Source: Homoserinimonas aerilata
GTDB taxonomy: Bacteria > Actinomycetota > Actinomycetes > Actinomycetales > Microbacteriaceae
Length of the DNA: 64,000 nucleotides
Direction of reading: 5' to 3'
Assembly: GCF_006716125.1 (NCBI RefSeq)
Contig: NZ_VFOM01000001.1
Location: 62,001 to 126,000, forward strand
Each line of letters starts with the position of its first letter. Position 1 is the first letter of the stretch. The translations under genes were made by a program, and so were the position numbers. The notes under the pieces were generated by a model, which saw only the letters and a list, made by a program, of their open reading frames with translations, was not told where the DNA came from and made no database searches. Below, piece by piece: positions 44,111-51,747 of this stretch.

Positions 44111-45790
44111 TCAGCGCTGGACTGTGGAGGAGGGTGCTACGAAGTCTTCGGGGAGGAGGGGAAAGGTGAGGCGGAAGGTGGCGCCGCCGCCCTCCGTGTC
44201 GAGCACGTCGATGCTGCCCTTGTGCGCATCCACGATCGCGGCGACGATCGACAGGCCGAGCCCGCTGCCTCCGGTCTCGCGCGCTCGGGAGGTGTCAGCC
44301 CGCCAGAAGCGCTGGAAGATCTTCTCGCGGATCGGCGCCGCAATGCCGTCTCCGTGGTCGATGACGTCGAGCTGGGCGGTGCTGGTCTTCGTGTCGACGC
44401 GCACCGCAAGCTCGATGGGGCTGCCGGCGGGGGTGAAACGCAGCGCGTTGCCGAGCAGATTGGTGATGACCTGGCGCAGCTTGTTCTCCTCGCCGAGGAT
44501 GACGGCGGGCACGACGAGCGAGGACGCCTCCAGCTGGGCGAGCGGCCGCGGTGGCTGCGGTGTCGACCCGTCGCCGGCGGTCGCGCGCTGGTTGCGCTGG
44601 CGCAGCGAACGCAGGCGGGCGAGCTGGGCACCGGCGAAGGCGATCGGCCCTGTCGCGGTCGTGAGCGGCCGCCCGGTCGGCTCGGGGGTCGCCTCGATGT
44701 TGTCGGCCGCGGGCAGCTCGGGCTCGCTCACGCGCACCGACACGGTGCGGTCGGGGGCCTGCGCCATGGCGTCGAGCGATGCGTCGTAGGCGAGCGGCAG
44801 AAGGTCGACGGGGGCGAGACGCAGGGGCTTCTTCTCGTCGGCGCGGGCCAGCTCGAGGAGGTCCTCGACGAGCTCGCCCATCCGGATCGCCTCCTTCTCG
44901 ATGCGCTCCATCGCCTGCGCCACCTCGTTGGAGGTCGGCAGCGCGCCCATGCGGTACAACTCGGCGTAGCCGCGCACCGACACGAGGGGGGTGCGCAGTT
45001 CGTGGCTGGCGTCGCCGACGAAGCGGCGCATCTGTTCGATGGTTCTGGCGCGATCCGCGAAGGCGCGGTCGATGCGCCCGAGCATGACGTTGAGTGACCG
45101 GTTGAGGCGACCGACCTCGGTGTTGGGCGTCGCGCCGGGGAGGCGCTGGCTGAAGTCGCCGCCCGCGATGGCTGCGGCTGTCGCCTCCACCTCGCGCAGC
45201 GGTCGGAAGGTGGAGGTCACGAGCAGTCTGGTGAGGATGGCGCTGAGCACGACGACCGCGAGGGAGAACCCCAGGAAGATGGCCGTGTAGCGGCCGATCG
45301 TGTTGTTGACGCCGTCGAGCCTCTCGCCGACGATGAAGCTCGCAACGTCGCCCGTCTGCTTGTTCACGACGGGCACGGCGATGACGCGCGTCTGGCTGGT
45401 GTGGGCCTGATTCTGGAGGGTCACAGGCCCCTCCTGCTTGATCACGAACGGCAGCGTGAGTTCACTCACATCCGGCTGCAGGTGCTCCTCGGCGGGGTCG
45501 AGGTTGTCGTCGATGAGGCGACCGGATGAGTCCACGAGGGCCAGGTAGGTCGACATCGACTGCCCCACCCAGACGTTGGGGTCGTCGACGTCGATCTCGA
45601 GCGTCGTGAATTCGGATGCCGCGGCGCGGATGCGCGCATCCGCCATGTCGAGCAGGTAGGTGCGCAGGACCGTCATCGTTCCCACGCCCGCCACCAAGAG
45701 GCCGGTCGTCACGATGAAGACGGTGACCCCGGTGATCTTGGTGCGCAGCGAGACGGAACTCCACCAGTCGAGGGGCTGCTCGTGCTTCAC
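44111..45790 (-). CDS. Sensor histidine kinase with an insert between DHp and ATPase core
   Basis: A 559-residue membrane kinase resembling actinobacterial MprB/TcrY kinases. Spans lie near residues 18-40 and 170-192 with a sensor loop between. A HAMP domain (about 193-245) precedes the DHp with His263 in GDASHELRTPLVSV. The N-box is NLLGNALRFTP (Asn near 447), then DHGDGIAAPIREKIFQRFWR and GGSGLGLSIV. About 70 residues (358-428), rich in Pro, Thr, Arg and Gln, are inserted at the start of the ATPase domain. It follows its regulator gene after 77 bp. Confidence 0.9.
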   Translation of the reverse strand: MKHEQPLDWWSSVSLRTKITGVTVFIVTTGLLVAGVGTMTVLRTYLLDMADARIRAAASEFTTLEIDVDDPNVWVGQSMSTYLALVDSSGRLIDDNLDPAEEHLQPDVSELTLPFVIKQEGPVTLQNQAHTSQTRVIAVPVVNKQTGDVASFIVGERLDGVNNTIGRYTAIFLGFSLAVVVLSAILTRLLVTSTFRPLREVEATAAAIAGGDFSQRLPGATPNTEVGRLNRSLNVMLGRIDRAFADRARTIEQMRRFVGDASHELRTPLVSVRGYAELYRMGALPTSNEVAQAMERIEKEAIRMGELVEDLLELARADEKKPLRLAPVDLLPLAYDASLDAMAQAPDRTVSVRVSEPELPAADNIEATPEPTGRPLTTATGPIAFAGAQLARLRSLRQRNQRATAGDGSTPQPPRPLAQLEASSLVVPAVILGEENKLRQVITNLLGNALRFTPAGSPIELAVRVDTKTSTAQLDVIDHGDGIAAPIREKIFQRFWRADTSRARETGGSGLGLSIVAAIVDAHKGSIDVLDTEGGGATFRLTFPLLPEDFVAPSSTVQR

Positions 45791-45867
45791 AGTGTCAGGC
45801 TACGCGGTGGCGGCTGGGTGCGCGCTTCGTGCCCGCAGCATCCGGTGCTCGGTGTGTGCGGAGCGCA

Positions 45868-46560
45868 CTATGCCTTGTCGACCTTGAGCATGTAGCCGAA
45901 GCCGCGCTTGGTCTGGATGATGGGCTCCTCGGAGTATTGGTCGAGCTTGCGGCGCAGGTAGGAGACGTACGACTCGACGATGCCGGCGTCGCCGTTGAAG
46001 TCGTACTCCCAGACGTGGTCGAGGATCTGCGCCTTGCTGAGCACCCGGTTGGGGTTGAGCATGAGGTAGCGCAGCAGCTTGAACTCGGTCGGGCTCAGCT
46101 CGACCTGCTCGTTGCCGACGGTGACCTCGTGCGTGTCCTGGTCCATGGTGAGTTCGCCGGTGCGGATGATGGCATCCTCTTCGTCCTGCATCGTGCGCCG
46201 CAGGATGGCCTTGATGCGGGCGACGATCTCGTCGAGGCTGAACGGCTTGGTGACGTAGTCGTCGCCGCCGACGGTGAGGCCGGTGATCTTGTCCTCGGTG
46301 TCGTCCTTCGCGGTGAGGAACAGGATGGGGGAGGTGTAGCCGGAGGAGCGCAGCCGCTTGGTCACGCCGAAACCGTTCATGTCGGGGAGCATGACGTCGA
46401 GGATGATGAGGTCGGGTTCCTCCTCGAGCACGGCCGAGATGGCCTGGGCTCCGTTGCCGACCGCGCGCACGGCGAAACCGGCGAAGCGGAGGCTGGTGGT
46501 GAGAAGGTCGCGGATGTTCGGCTCGTCATCGACGATCAGAATCTTGGGTCCATCGCTCAT
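45868..46560 (-). CDS. OmpR-family response regulator
   Basis: A 230-residue regulator paired with the kinase at 44111. The receiver has acidic pair VDDEP, phospho-acceptor Asp55 in LIILDVMLPD and YVTKPFSLDEI; the winged-helix output runs from LSPTEFKLLRYLM to KRGFGYMLKV. It resembles MprA/TcrA-type regulators of Actinobacteria. The start is the ATG at 46560; longer frames run into upstream noncoding DNA. The target genes are unknown. Confidence 0.92.
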   Translation of the reverse strand: MSDGPKILIVDDEPNIRDLLTTSLRFAGFAVRAVGNGAQAISAVLEEEPDLIILDVMLPDMNGFGVTKRLRSSGYTSPILFLTAKDDTEDKITGLTVGGDDYVTKPFSLDEIVARIKAILRRTMQDEEDAIIRTGELTMDQDTHEVTVGNEQVELSPTEFKLLRYLMLNPNRVLSKAQILDHVWEYDFNGDAGIVESYVSYLRRKLDQYSEEPIIQTKRGFGYMLKVDKA

Positions 46561-46667
46561 GCGCCCAGTATCTGCGCGTTTGCTGAATGTAGCCTGAAAG
46601 CTTCGGATTCGCGGGCGTAGAGTCAGGAGAGAGGGCGGCACGATCGCGCCGCCAGTGTGAGACACCG

Positions 46668-46706
46668 CAATGAAACATCGCAGTGAATCATCTCAGTGAA
46701 TCATCT
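46668..46706 (+). promoter_or_regulatory. Three tandem 13-bp repeats upstream of ferredoxin reductase gene
   Basis: CAATGAAACATCG (46668-46680), CAGTGAATCATCT (46681-46693) and CAGTGAATCATCT (46694-46706) are head-to-tail units; the first matches the others at 10 of 13. They end 22 nt before the ATG, directly before the ribosome site GAGGAG. They may be binding sites for a regulator or a slippage-prone leader. Confidence 0.6.
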
Positions 46707-46727
46707 CTGAGCAACCGAGGAGTGGGC

Positions 46728-47966
46728 ATGAGCACGGACACCATCCTGATCATCGGAGCAGGGCTTGCAGGCGCCACCGCCGCAGAAGAGCTCCGCACCG
46801 CCGGATTCGACGGAACCATCCAGATGCTCGGCGCGGAACGCCACCTCCCCTATCTGCGCCCGCCGCTCTCGAAGGGGTACCTGCTCGGTAAGGAAGACCG
46901 CGACAGCGTGTTCGTGAAACCGGCGGAGTGGTACGCCGAGAACGATGTCGAGGTGGATGTCGCCGAAGGCAGCCGCGTCGCATCCGTCGACCTCGCCGGG
47001 CACCACGTCACGCTCACCGACGACCGCACGCTGCCGTACGACAGGCTGCTGCTCGCGACGGGGGCGCAGCCGCGACGGCTCGACGTTCCCGGGGCCGATG
47101 CCCGTGGCATCCACTATCTGCGCACCCTCGAGAACAGCCTCGAACTGAAGAAGGCGCTGTCGGATGGCGGCCGTCGCGTCGTCGTCATCGGTGCCGGCTG
47201 GATCGGCCTCGAACTGGCCGCAGCCGCCCGCGGCTACAACAACGAGGTCACCGTCGTCGGGCACGGCGACACGCCCCTCGCCGCCGCACTCGGCACCGAA
47301 CTGGGCACCATGTTCAAGCAACTGCACGAACAGAACGGCGTCGAATTCCGGATGCCCGCAGCGGCCAACTCCTTCACCGTGCGAGACGGGGCGGTCGTGG
47401 GCGTGATGACGGATGCGGGCGAACTGCCCGCCGATCTCGTCATCGTCGGAGCCGGAGCCACCCCCGACACGGTGCTCGCCGAGGCGGCCGGTCTCGAGGT
47501 CGACAACGGTGTTCTCGTCGACGAATCACTGCGCAGCAGCGACCCGGACGTGTTCGCGGCAGGCGACGTCGCCAACCCCTTCAACGCCTACCTGGGCGAG
47601 CGGCTCAGGAGCGAACACTGGGCGAACGCCATCGACAGCGGAAAGGTGGCGGCTCGCAGCATCCTGGGCCAGCCTGCCGCGCTCGACGTCGTGCCCTACT
47701 TCTACACCGACCAGTACGACCTGGGCATGGAGTTCGCCGGCTACAGCCCGCTGCTGCAGGACGCCCGGGTCGTGTACCGCGGCGACCGCGAGAAGCGGGA
47801 ATTCGTGGCGTTCTGGTTGCGCGGCGACAGACTCGTCGCCGGGATGAACGTGAACGTGTGGGACGTGAACGACGACATCAAGGCGCTCATCTCCGGCGGC
47901 AGAGCAGTCGACGCGGCGAAGCTCGCCGACCCGGATGCGCCGCTGGCCTCCGCGGCGGGCGAATAG
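46728..47966 (+). CDS. FAD-dependent ferredoxin/rubredoxin reductase-type oxidoreductase
   Basis: A 412-residue pyridine nucleotide-disulfide oxidoreductase fold. The FAD-binding GxGxxG motif is IGAGLAGATAAEEL near residue 8; YDRLLLATGAQPRRL follows; the NAD(P)-binding motif is VVIGAGWIGLELAAAA near 148; and VFAAGDVANPFN near 277 holds the flavin. A C-terminal reductase domain (about 325-395, FYTDQYDLGMEFAGYSP) fits ferredoxin reductases of the class that serves P450s or dioxygenases. No such partner is nearby. GAGGAG precedes the ATG at 46728. Confidence 0.88.
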   Translation: MSTDTILIIGAGLAGATAAEELRTAGFDGTIQMLGAERHLPYLRPPLSKGYLLGKEDRDSVFVKPAEWYAENDVEVDVAEGSRVASVDLAGHHVTLTDDRTLPYDRLLLATGAQPRRLDVPGADARGIHYLRTLENSLELKKALSDGGRRVVVIGAGWIGLELAAAARGYNNEVTVVGHGDTPLAAALGTELGTMFKQLHEQNGVEFRMPAAANSFTVRDGAVVGVMTDAGELPADLVIVGAGATPDTVLAEAAGLEVDNGVLVDESLRSSDPDVFAAGDVANPFNAYLGERLRSEHWANAIDSGKVAARSILGQPAALDVVPYFYTDQYDLGMEFAGYSPLLQDARVVYRGDREKREFVAFWLRGDRLVAGMNVNVWDVNDDIKALISGGRAVDAAKLADPDAPLASAAGE

Positions 47967-47996
47967 CGTATCGAGACCGGGTTGCTCGTTGGTGAG

Positions 47997-48133
47997 GTTT
48001 CGAGACGCTCGCCGTACTGGTCGTATCGCTGCGCGATCTGACTCATGCAATGCCGCTTCGCGCCATTGCTCCTCAACCCGCGGGGTTCTTCGCTGGTCGA
48101 GGTGTCGCGCCCCAGCGCGACAGTCTCGAGACC
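47997..48133. repeat. Dispersed intergenic repeats, long and short forms
   Basis: A long-form copy (47997-48077) holds the CTCATGCAATGCCGC core also seen at 2943 and 38462. A short form follows at 48095-48133 with a TGTCGCGC CCCA GCGCGACA centre and GTCTCGAGACC end. The block separates the reductase gene from the FolP-like gene. Confidence 0.8.
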
Positions 48134-48157
48134 GGTAGGTGGTGAGACGATAGGGCA

Positions 48158-49060
48158 ATGAGCTTCACGCTGCCGCCGCTGACGTCGCCGCTTCGCCGCA
48201 TCGGCGCGCACGAGTTCGACTTCTCGAAACGGGTCGCCGTCATGGCGATCATCAACCGAACCCCCGACTCCTTCTACGACGGCGGTAGGAACTTCGCGCT
48301 CGACGCCGCCGTGGCCGCCGCACTGCAGGCCGTCGAGGACGGTGCCGACTGGGTCGACATCGGCGGGGTGCCGTTCGCCCCGGGCGAGCCTCTCCCCGTC
48401 GAGGAGGAGGCCGAGCGGGTCGTGCCGGTCATCGAGGCTGTGCGCGCAGCATCCGATGTCGTCATCTCGGTTGACACGTTCCATGCGGAGGTGGCGCGCC
48501 GCAGCATCGCCGCCGGCGCCGACGTGATCAACGACACGACAGGGCTCAGCGACCCGGACCTCGTGGGGATCGTCGCCGCCTCGGATGCCTCGCTCGTCAT
48601 AACGCACAGCCTCGCCAAGCCGCGCACCCAGTACCCGCGCCCCCGCTACATGGACGTGGCCGGCGAGGTGGCCGGCTTCCTGCGCCGCAAGGCCGACGGG
48701 GCGGTGCAGGCCGGGCTGCCCGCGCGACGCATCATCATCGACCCCGGGCCCGACCTCAACAAGAACACGCTTCACACCCTGGAGCTGCTGCGCAGGCTCG
48801 ACGAGATCGCGGCCATCGGGCTGCCGCTGCTGGCGGCGCTGTCAAACAAGGACTTCATCGGTGAGACCCTCGACCTGCCCAAGGAGCAGCGACTCGAAGG
48901 ATCCCTCGCGACGGTCGTCACCGCGGTGCTGCAGGGGGCCCGCATCGTGCGCGTGCACGAGGTCGCGCCCACCGTCACCGCCGTGCGCATGGCCGAAGCG
49001 GTGCTGGGGCTGCGCGAGCCCGCCTACCTGCGGCACAACATGGGAGAAGCAAATGAGTGA
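48158..49060 (+). CDS. FolP2-like dihydropteroate synthase paralogue
   Basis: A 300-residue TIM-barrel protein of the DHPS family. NRTPDSFYDGG is intact, but the second loop, normally DxGGESTRPG, reads DIGGVPFAPG, so the Ser-Thr-Arg that contacts pABA is gone. SNKDFIG replaces the usual SRKSFIG, and DPGPDLNKN replaces DPGIGFGK. Mycobacterial FolP2 is a similar non-canonical paralogue. It therefore may not make dihydropteroate. Its stop overlaps the next ATG by 8 nt, tying it to a RibD-like reductase. The folate cluster proper is not in the window. Confidence 0.82.
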   Translation: MSFTLPPLTSPLRRIGAHEFDFSKRVAVMAIINRTPDSFYDGGRNFALDAAVAAALQAVEDGADWVDIGGVPFAPGEPLPVEEEAERVVPVIEAVRAASDVVISVDTFHAEVARRSIAAGADVINDTTGLSDPDLVGIVAASDASLVITHSLAKPRTQYPRPRYMDVAGEVAGFLRRKADGAVQAGLPARRIIIDPGPDLNKNTLHTLELLRRLDEIAAIGLPLLAALSNKDFIGETLDLPKEQRLEGSLATVVTAVLQGARIVRVHEVAPTVTAVRMAEAVLGLREPAYLRHNMGEANE

Positions 49061-49799
49061 CATCCGGATGCTCGGCGCGGCCGACGAACGCGGCATCAGC
49101 GACGACGAACTCACCGCGCTCTACGAGGTGCGCGACCGCACGAAGCCGTGGCTGCGTGCGAACTTCATTTCGAGCGTCGACGGTGCCGCAACCCACGACG
49201 GGCTCTCCGGTGGGCTCGGCACACCCGCCGACCGGCGCGTGTTCGACGTGCTGCGCCGACTCGCCGACGTCATCGTCGTCGGCGCCGGAACGGTGCGCGC
49301 CGAAGGCTACGGCGGGGTGCGCCTCGACGACGACGCCGTCGCCTGGCGCACCGCCCGCGGCCTGCCCGAGCAGCCCGTGTTCGCCATCGTCAGCCGGCGG
49401 CTCGACCTCGACCCCGACAGCGACGTGTTCACCAAGGCGGCACGCCGGCCGATCGTACTCAGCTGCGAGGCAGCCCCAGATGCGCAGCGTGCCGCACTGT
49501 CGAAGGTGGCCGACGTGATCGACTGCGGGCAGACATCCGTCGATACCCTCCAACTGAAAGAGCGGCTCGCCGAACGCGGCCTGCCGCAGCAGCACAGCGA
49601 AGGCGGCCCGCACCTGTTCGGGGCGATGATCGAGGAGGGCTCCATCGACGAGCTGTGCCTGACAGTCAGCCCGCGGCTCGAAGGCGGCACCGCCCGGCGC
49701 ATCACCGACGGGCACCTCGCGACGTCACGCGAACTGCGACTCGCGCACGCGCTCGCCGCCGACGACGGAACACTGCTGCTGCGGTACGTGCGCGCCTGA
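49053..49799 (+). CDS. RibD C-terminal-type pyrimidine/pterin reductase
   Basis: A 248-residue protein of the DHFR-like RibD_C family. The substrate/NADPH region is RANFISSVDGAATHDGLSGGLGTPADRRVFDVLRRLADVIVVGAGTVRAEGYGGV, and the second half has SEGGPHLFGAMIEEGSIDELCLTVSPRLEGG. No deaminase domain is fused. It is coupled to the FolP-like gene by an 8-nt overlap, with GGGAGAAG as its ribosome site. The two may act in one uncharacterised pterin or pyrimidine pathway. Confidence 0.85.
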   Translation: MSDIRMLGAADERGISDDELTALYEVRDRTKPWLRANFISSVDGAATHDGLSGGLGTPADRRVFDVLRRLADVIVVGAGTVRAEGYGGVRLDDDAVAWRTARGLPEQPVFAIVSRRLDLDPDSDVFTKAARRPIVLSCEAAPDAQRAALSKVADVIDCGQTSVDTLQLKERLAERGLPQQHSEGGPHLFGAMIEEGSIDELCLTVSPRLEGGTARRITDGHLATSRELRLAHALAADDGTLLLRYVRA

Positions 49800-49811
49800 C
49801 GTCACACTGCT

Positions 49812-49911
49812 GGTCGAGGTGTCGCCGTCCACGGCGACAGTCTCGAGACCGGTCGTGTGCGGCACGCGTTGGGGTCTCGAGACTGTCGCGCCAGAGCGCG
49901 ACACCTCGACC
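49812..49911. repeat. Dispersed intergenic repeats (two copies)
   Basis: 49812-49850 has a TGTCGCCG TCCA CGGCGACA centre, and 49873-49911 a TGTCGCGC CAGA GCGCGACA centre, with the family ends GGTCGAGG and GTCTCGAGACC in opposite orders. They separate the convergent reductase and helicase genes. Confidence 0.8.
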
Positions 49912-49956
49912 CGCGGAGGGGGACAGGCCGACACCTGGACACGCGGCGGAGGGGCC

Positions 49957-51597
49957 TCAGGCGGCGAGGCTGTGCGCGTCGAGGATCTCGTACGAGTAGC
50001 CCTGCTCCGCCAGGAAGCGCTGCCGGTTCTGCGCGAAGTCCTGGTCGACCGTGTCGCGGGCGACGAGCGTATAGAAGTTCGCGGGCAGACCGGACTCCTT
50101 CGGACGCAGCAGCCGGCCGAGGCGCTGCGCCTCCTCCTGGCGTGACCCGAACGAACCGGAAACCTGGATGGCGACAGTCGCCTCCGGCAGATCCACCGAG
50201 AAATTCGCCACCTTGGAGACGACCAGAACGGTCAGCCGCCCGTCGCGGAACTCCTGGTAGAGCCGCTCGCGTTCGGCGACAGGCGTGCTGCCGGTCAGTG
50301 AAGGCGCACCCAGAGCATCCGCCAGCTCGTCGATCTGGTCGAGGTACTGGCCGATCACGAGGATGCGCTCACCCACATGCCGTTTGACGAGTTCGCGCAC
50401 GACCTCAAGCTTCGCGGGGGCCGTCGCCGCCAGACGGTAGCGCTCGTCATCGGCGGACGCCGCATACTGCAGGCGCTGCTCCTGCGGCAGATCGATGCGC
50501 ACCTCGTAGCAGGAAGCGGGGGAGATGAAACCCTGCGCCTCGATCTCCTTCCAGGGAGCATCGAAACGCTTCGGCCCGATGAGGCTGAACACGTCGCCCT
50601 CGCGGCCGTCCTCCCGCACCAGGGTGGCGGTGAGGCCCAGCCGGCGGCGCGCCTGCAGCTCCGCCGTCAACTTGAACACGGGCGCCGGCAGCAGATGCAC
50701 CTCGTCGTACACGACGAGGCCCCAGTCGAGCGCATCGAGCAGGGCGAGGTGCGCGTACTGGCCCTTCCGCTTGGCGGTGAGGATCTGGTAGGTCGCGATC
50801 GTGACCGGCTTGACCTCCTTCACCTGCCCCGAATACTCGCCGATCTCATCCTCCGTGAGATTCGTGCGCCGTAGCAGCTCGCTGCGCCACTGCCTCGCCG
50901 AAACCGTGTTCGTGACCAGGATGAGCGTGTTCGCCTTCACCGCGGCCATCGCACCCGCGCCGACAAGCGTCTTGCCCGCACCACACGGCAGCACCACAAC
51001 GCCCGAGCCGTGCTCGAAGAAGTTATCCACCGCCTGCTCCTGGTACGGGCGCAGATGCCAGTCGGCCGTGTCGAGCTCGATGTCATGCGGGGTGCCCGGG
51101 GTGTAGCCGGCGAGATCCTCGGCAGGCCAGCCCAGCTTCAGCAGCTGCTGCTTCAGCTCGCCGCGCGCCCACTGCTGCACCACATAGGTGTTGGGTTCGC
51201 GCTTCTCGAACAGCAGCCCGGCCACCTTCTTGGCGCGGCCGATCTCGGCCAGCACCGCAGCATCCGACGCCGTCAGGGTGAGCGTGCCATCCTCGTCACG
51301 GTCGATCACCAGGCGGCCGTAACGGCCCACCGTCTCGGCGATATCGATCGACACCGACTGCGGGATGGGGAACTTGCTGTACCGCTCCAGGGTCGCCAGC
51401 ATGTCGTCGGCCGTGTGGCCGGCGGCGCGCGCATTCCACAGGCCCAGACGGGTGATGCGGTAGGTGTGGATGTGCTCGGGGGCACGTTCGAGTTCGGCGA
51501 AGATGGCCAGATCGTGGCGCGCGTCGGCGGCATCCGGATGCGCGACCTCCAGCAGCACGGTCCGGTCGCTCTGCACGATGAGGGGGCCGTCAGTCAT
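49957..51597 (-). CDS. XPB-family DNA repair helicase
   Basis: A 546-residue superfamily 2 helicase like mycobacterial XPB (ERCC3). Motif I is LPCGAGKT near residue 209, motif II DEVH in GLVVYDEVHLLP near 294, motif III GLTATL near 315, and motif VI QRLGRLLRPK near 505. The N-terminal 180 residues hold the damage-recognition domain, with IPQSVSIDIAETVGRYGRLV. ATP-driven 3'-5' unwinding is expected. The neighbour at 51748 is its usual actinobacterial partner. Confidence 0.92.
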   Translation of the reverse strand: MTDGPLIVQSDRTVLLEVAHPDAADARHDLAIFAELERAPEHIHTYRITRLGLWNARAAGHTADDMLATLERYSKFPIPQSVSIDIAETVGRYGRLVIDRDEDGTLTLTASDAAVLAEIGRAKKVAGLLFEKREPNTYVVQQWARGELKQQLLKLGWPAEDLAGYTPGTPHDIELDTADWHLRPYQEQAVDNFFEHGSGVVVLPCGAGKTLVGAGAMAAVKANTLILVTNTVSARQWRSELLRRTNLTEDEIGEYSGQVKEVKPVTIATYQILTAKRKGQYAHLALLDALDWGLVVYDEVHLLPAPVFKLTAELQARRRLGLTATLVREDGREGDVFSLIGPKRFDAPWKEIEAQGFISPASCYEVRIDLPQEQRLQYAASADDERYRLAATAPAKLEVVRELVKRHVGERILVIGQYLDQIDELADALGAPSLTGSTPVAERERLYQEFRDGRLTVLVVSKVANFSVDLPEATVAIQVSGSFGSRQEEAQRLGRLLRPKESGLPANFYTLVARDTVDQDFAQNRQRFLAEQGYSYEILDAHSLAA

Positions 51598-51653
51598 AAC
51601 GTTCCAGTCTACGTGGCCGCCGTTGCGCGGTGCATCACCGCGGACATCCGTTG

Positions 51654-51722
51654 TTCACCCGACACTTTGCGACAGGCCCGCCACTCGCACAGGTGCAGTC
51701 ATGTCGCGAAGTGTCGGGTGAA
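51654..51722. repeat. Long hairpin P6 (21-bp arms)
   Basis: The left arm 51654-51674 and right arm 51702-51722 pair at 20 of 21 positions around 27 nt. The arm tip reads TTCACCCGACACTT. It lies between the XPB start and the partner gene's stop, both on the minus strand, and could terminate the partner's message, but no U-run is present. Confidence 0.75.
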
Positions 51723-51747
51723 GGCAGGCAGCTCCTCCCTGCGCGCG

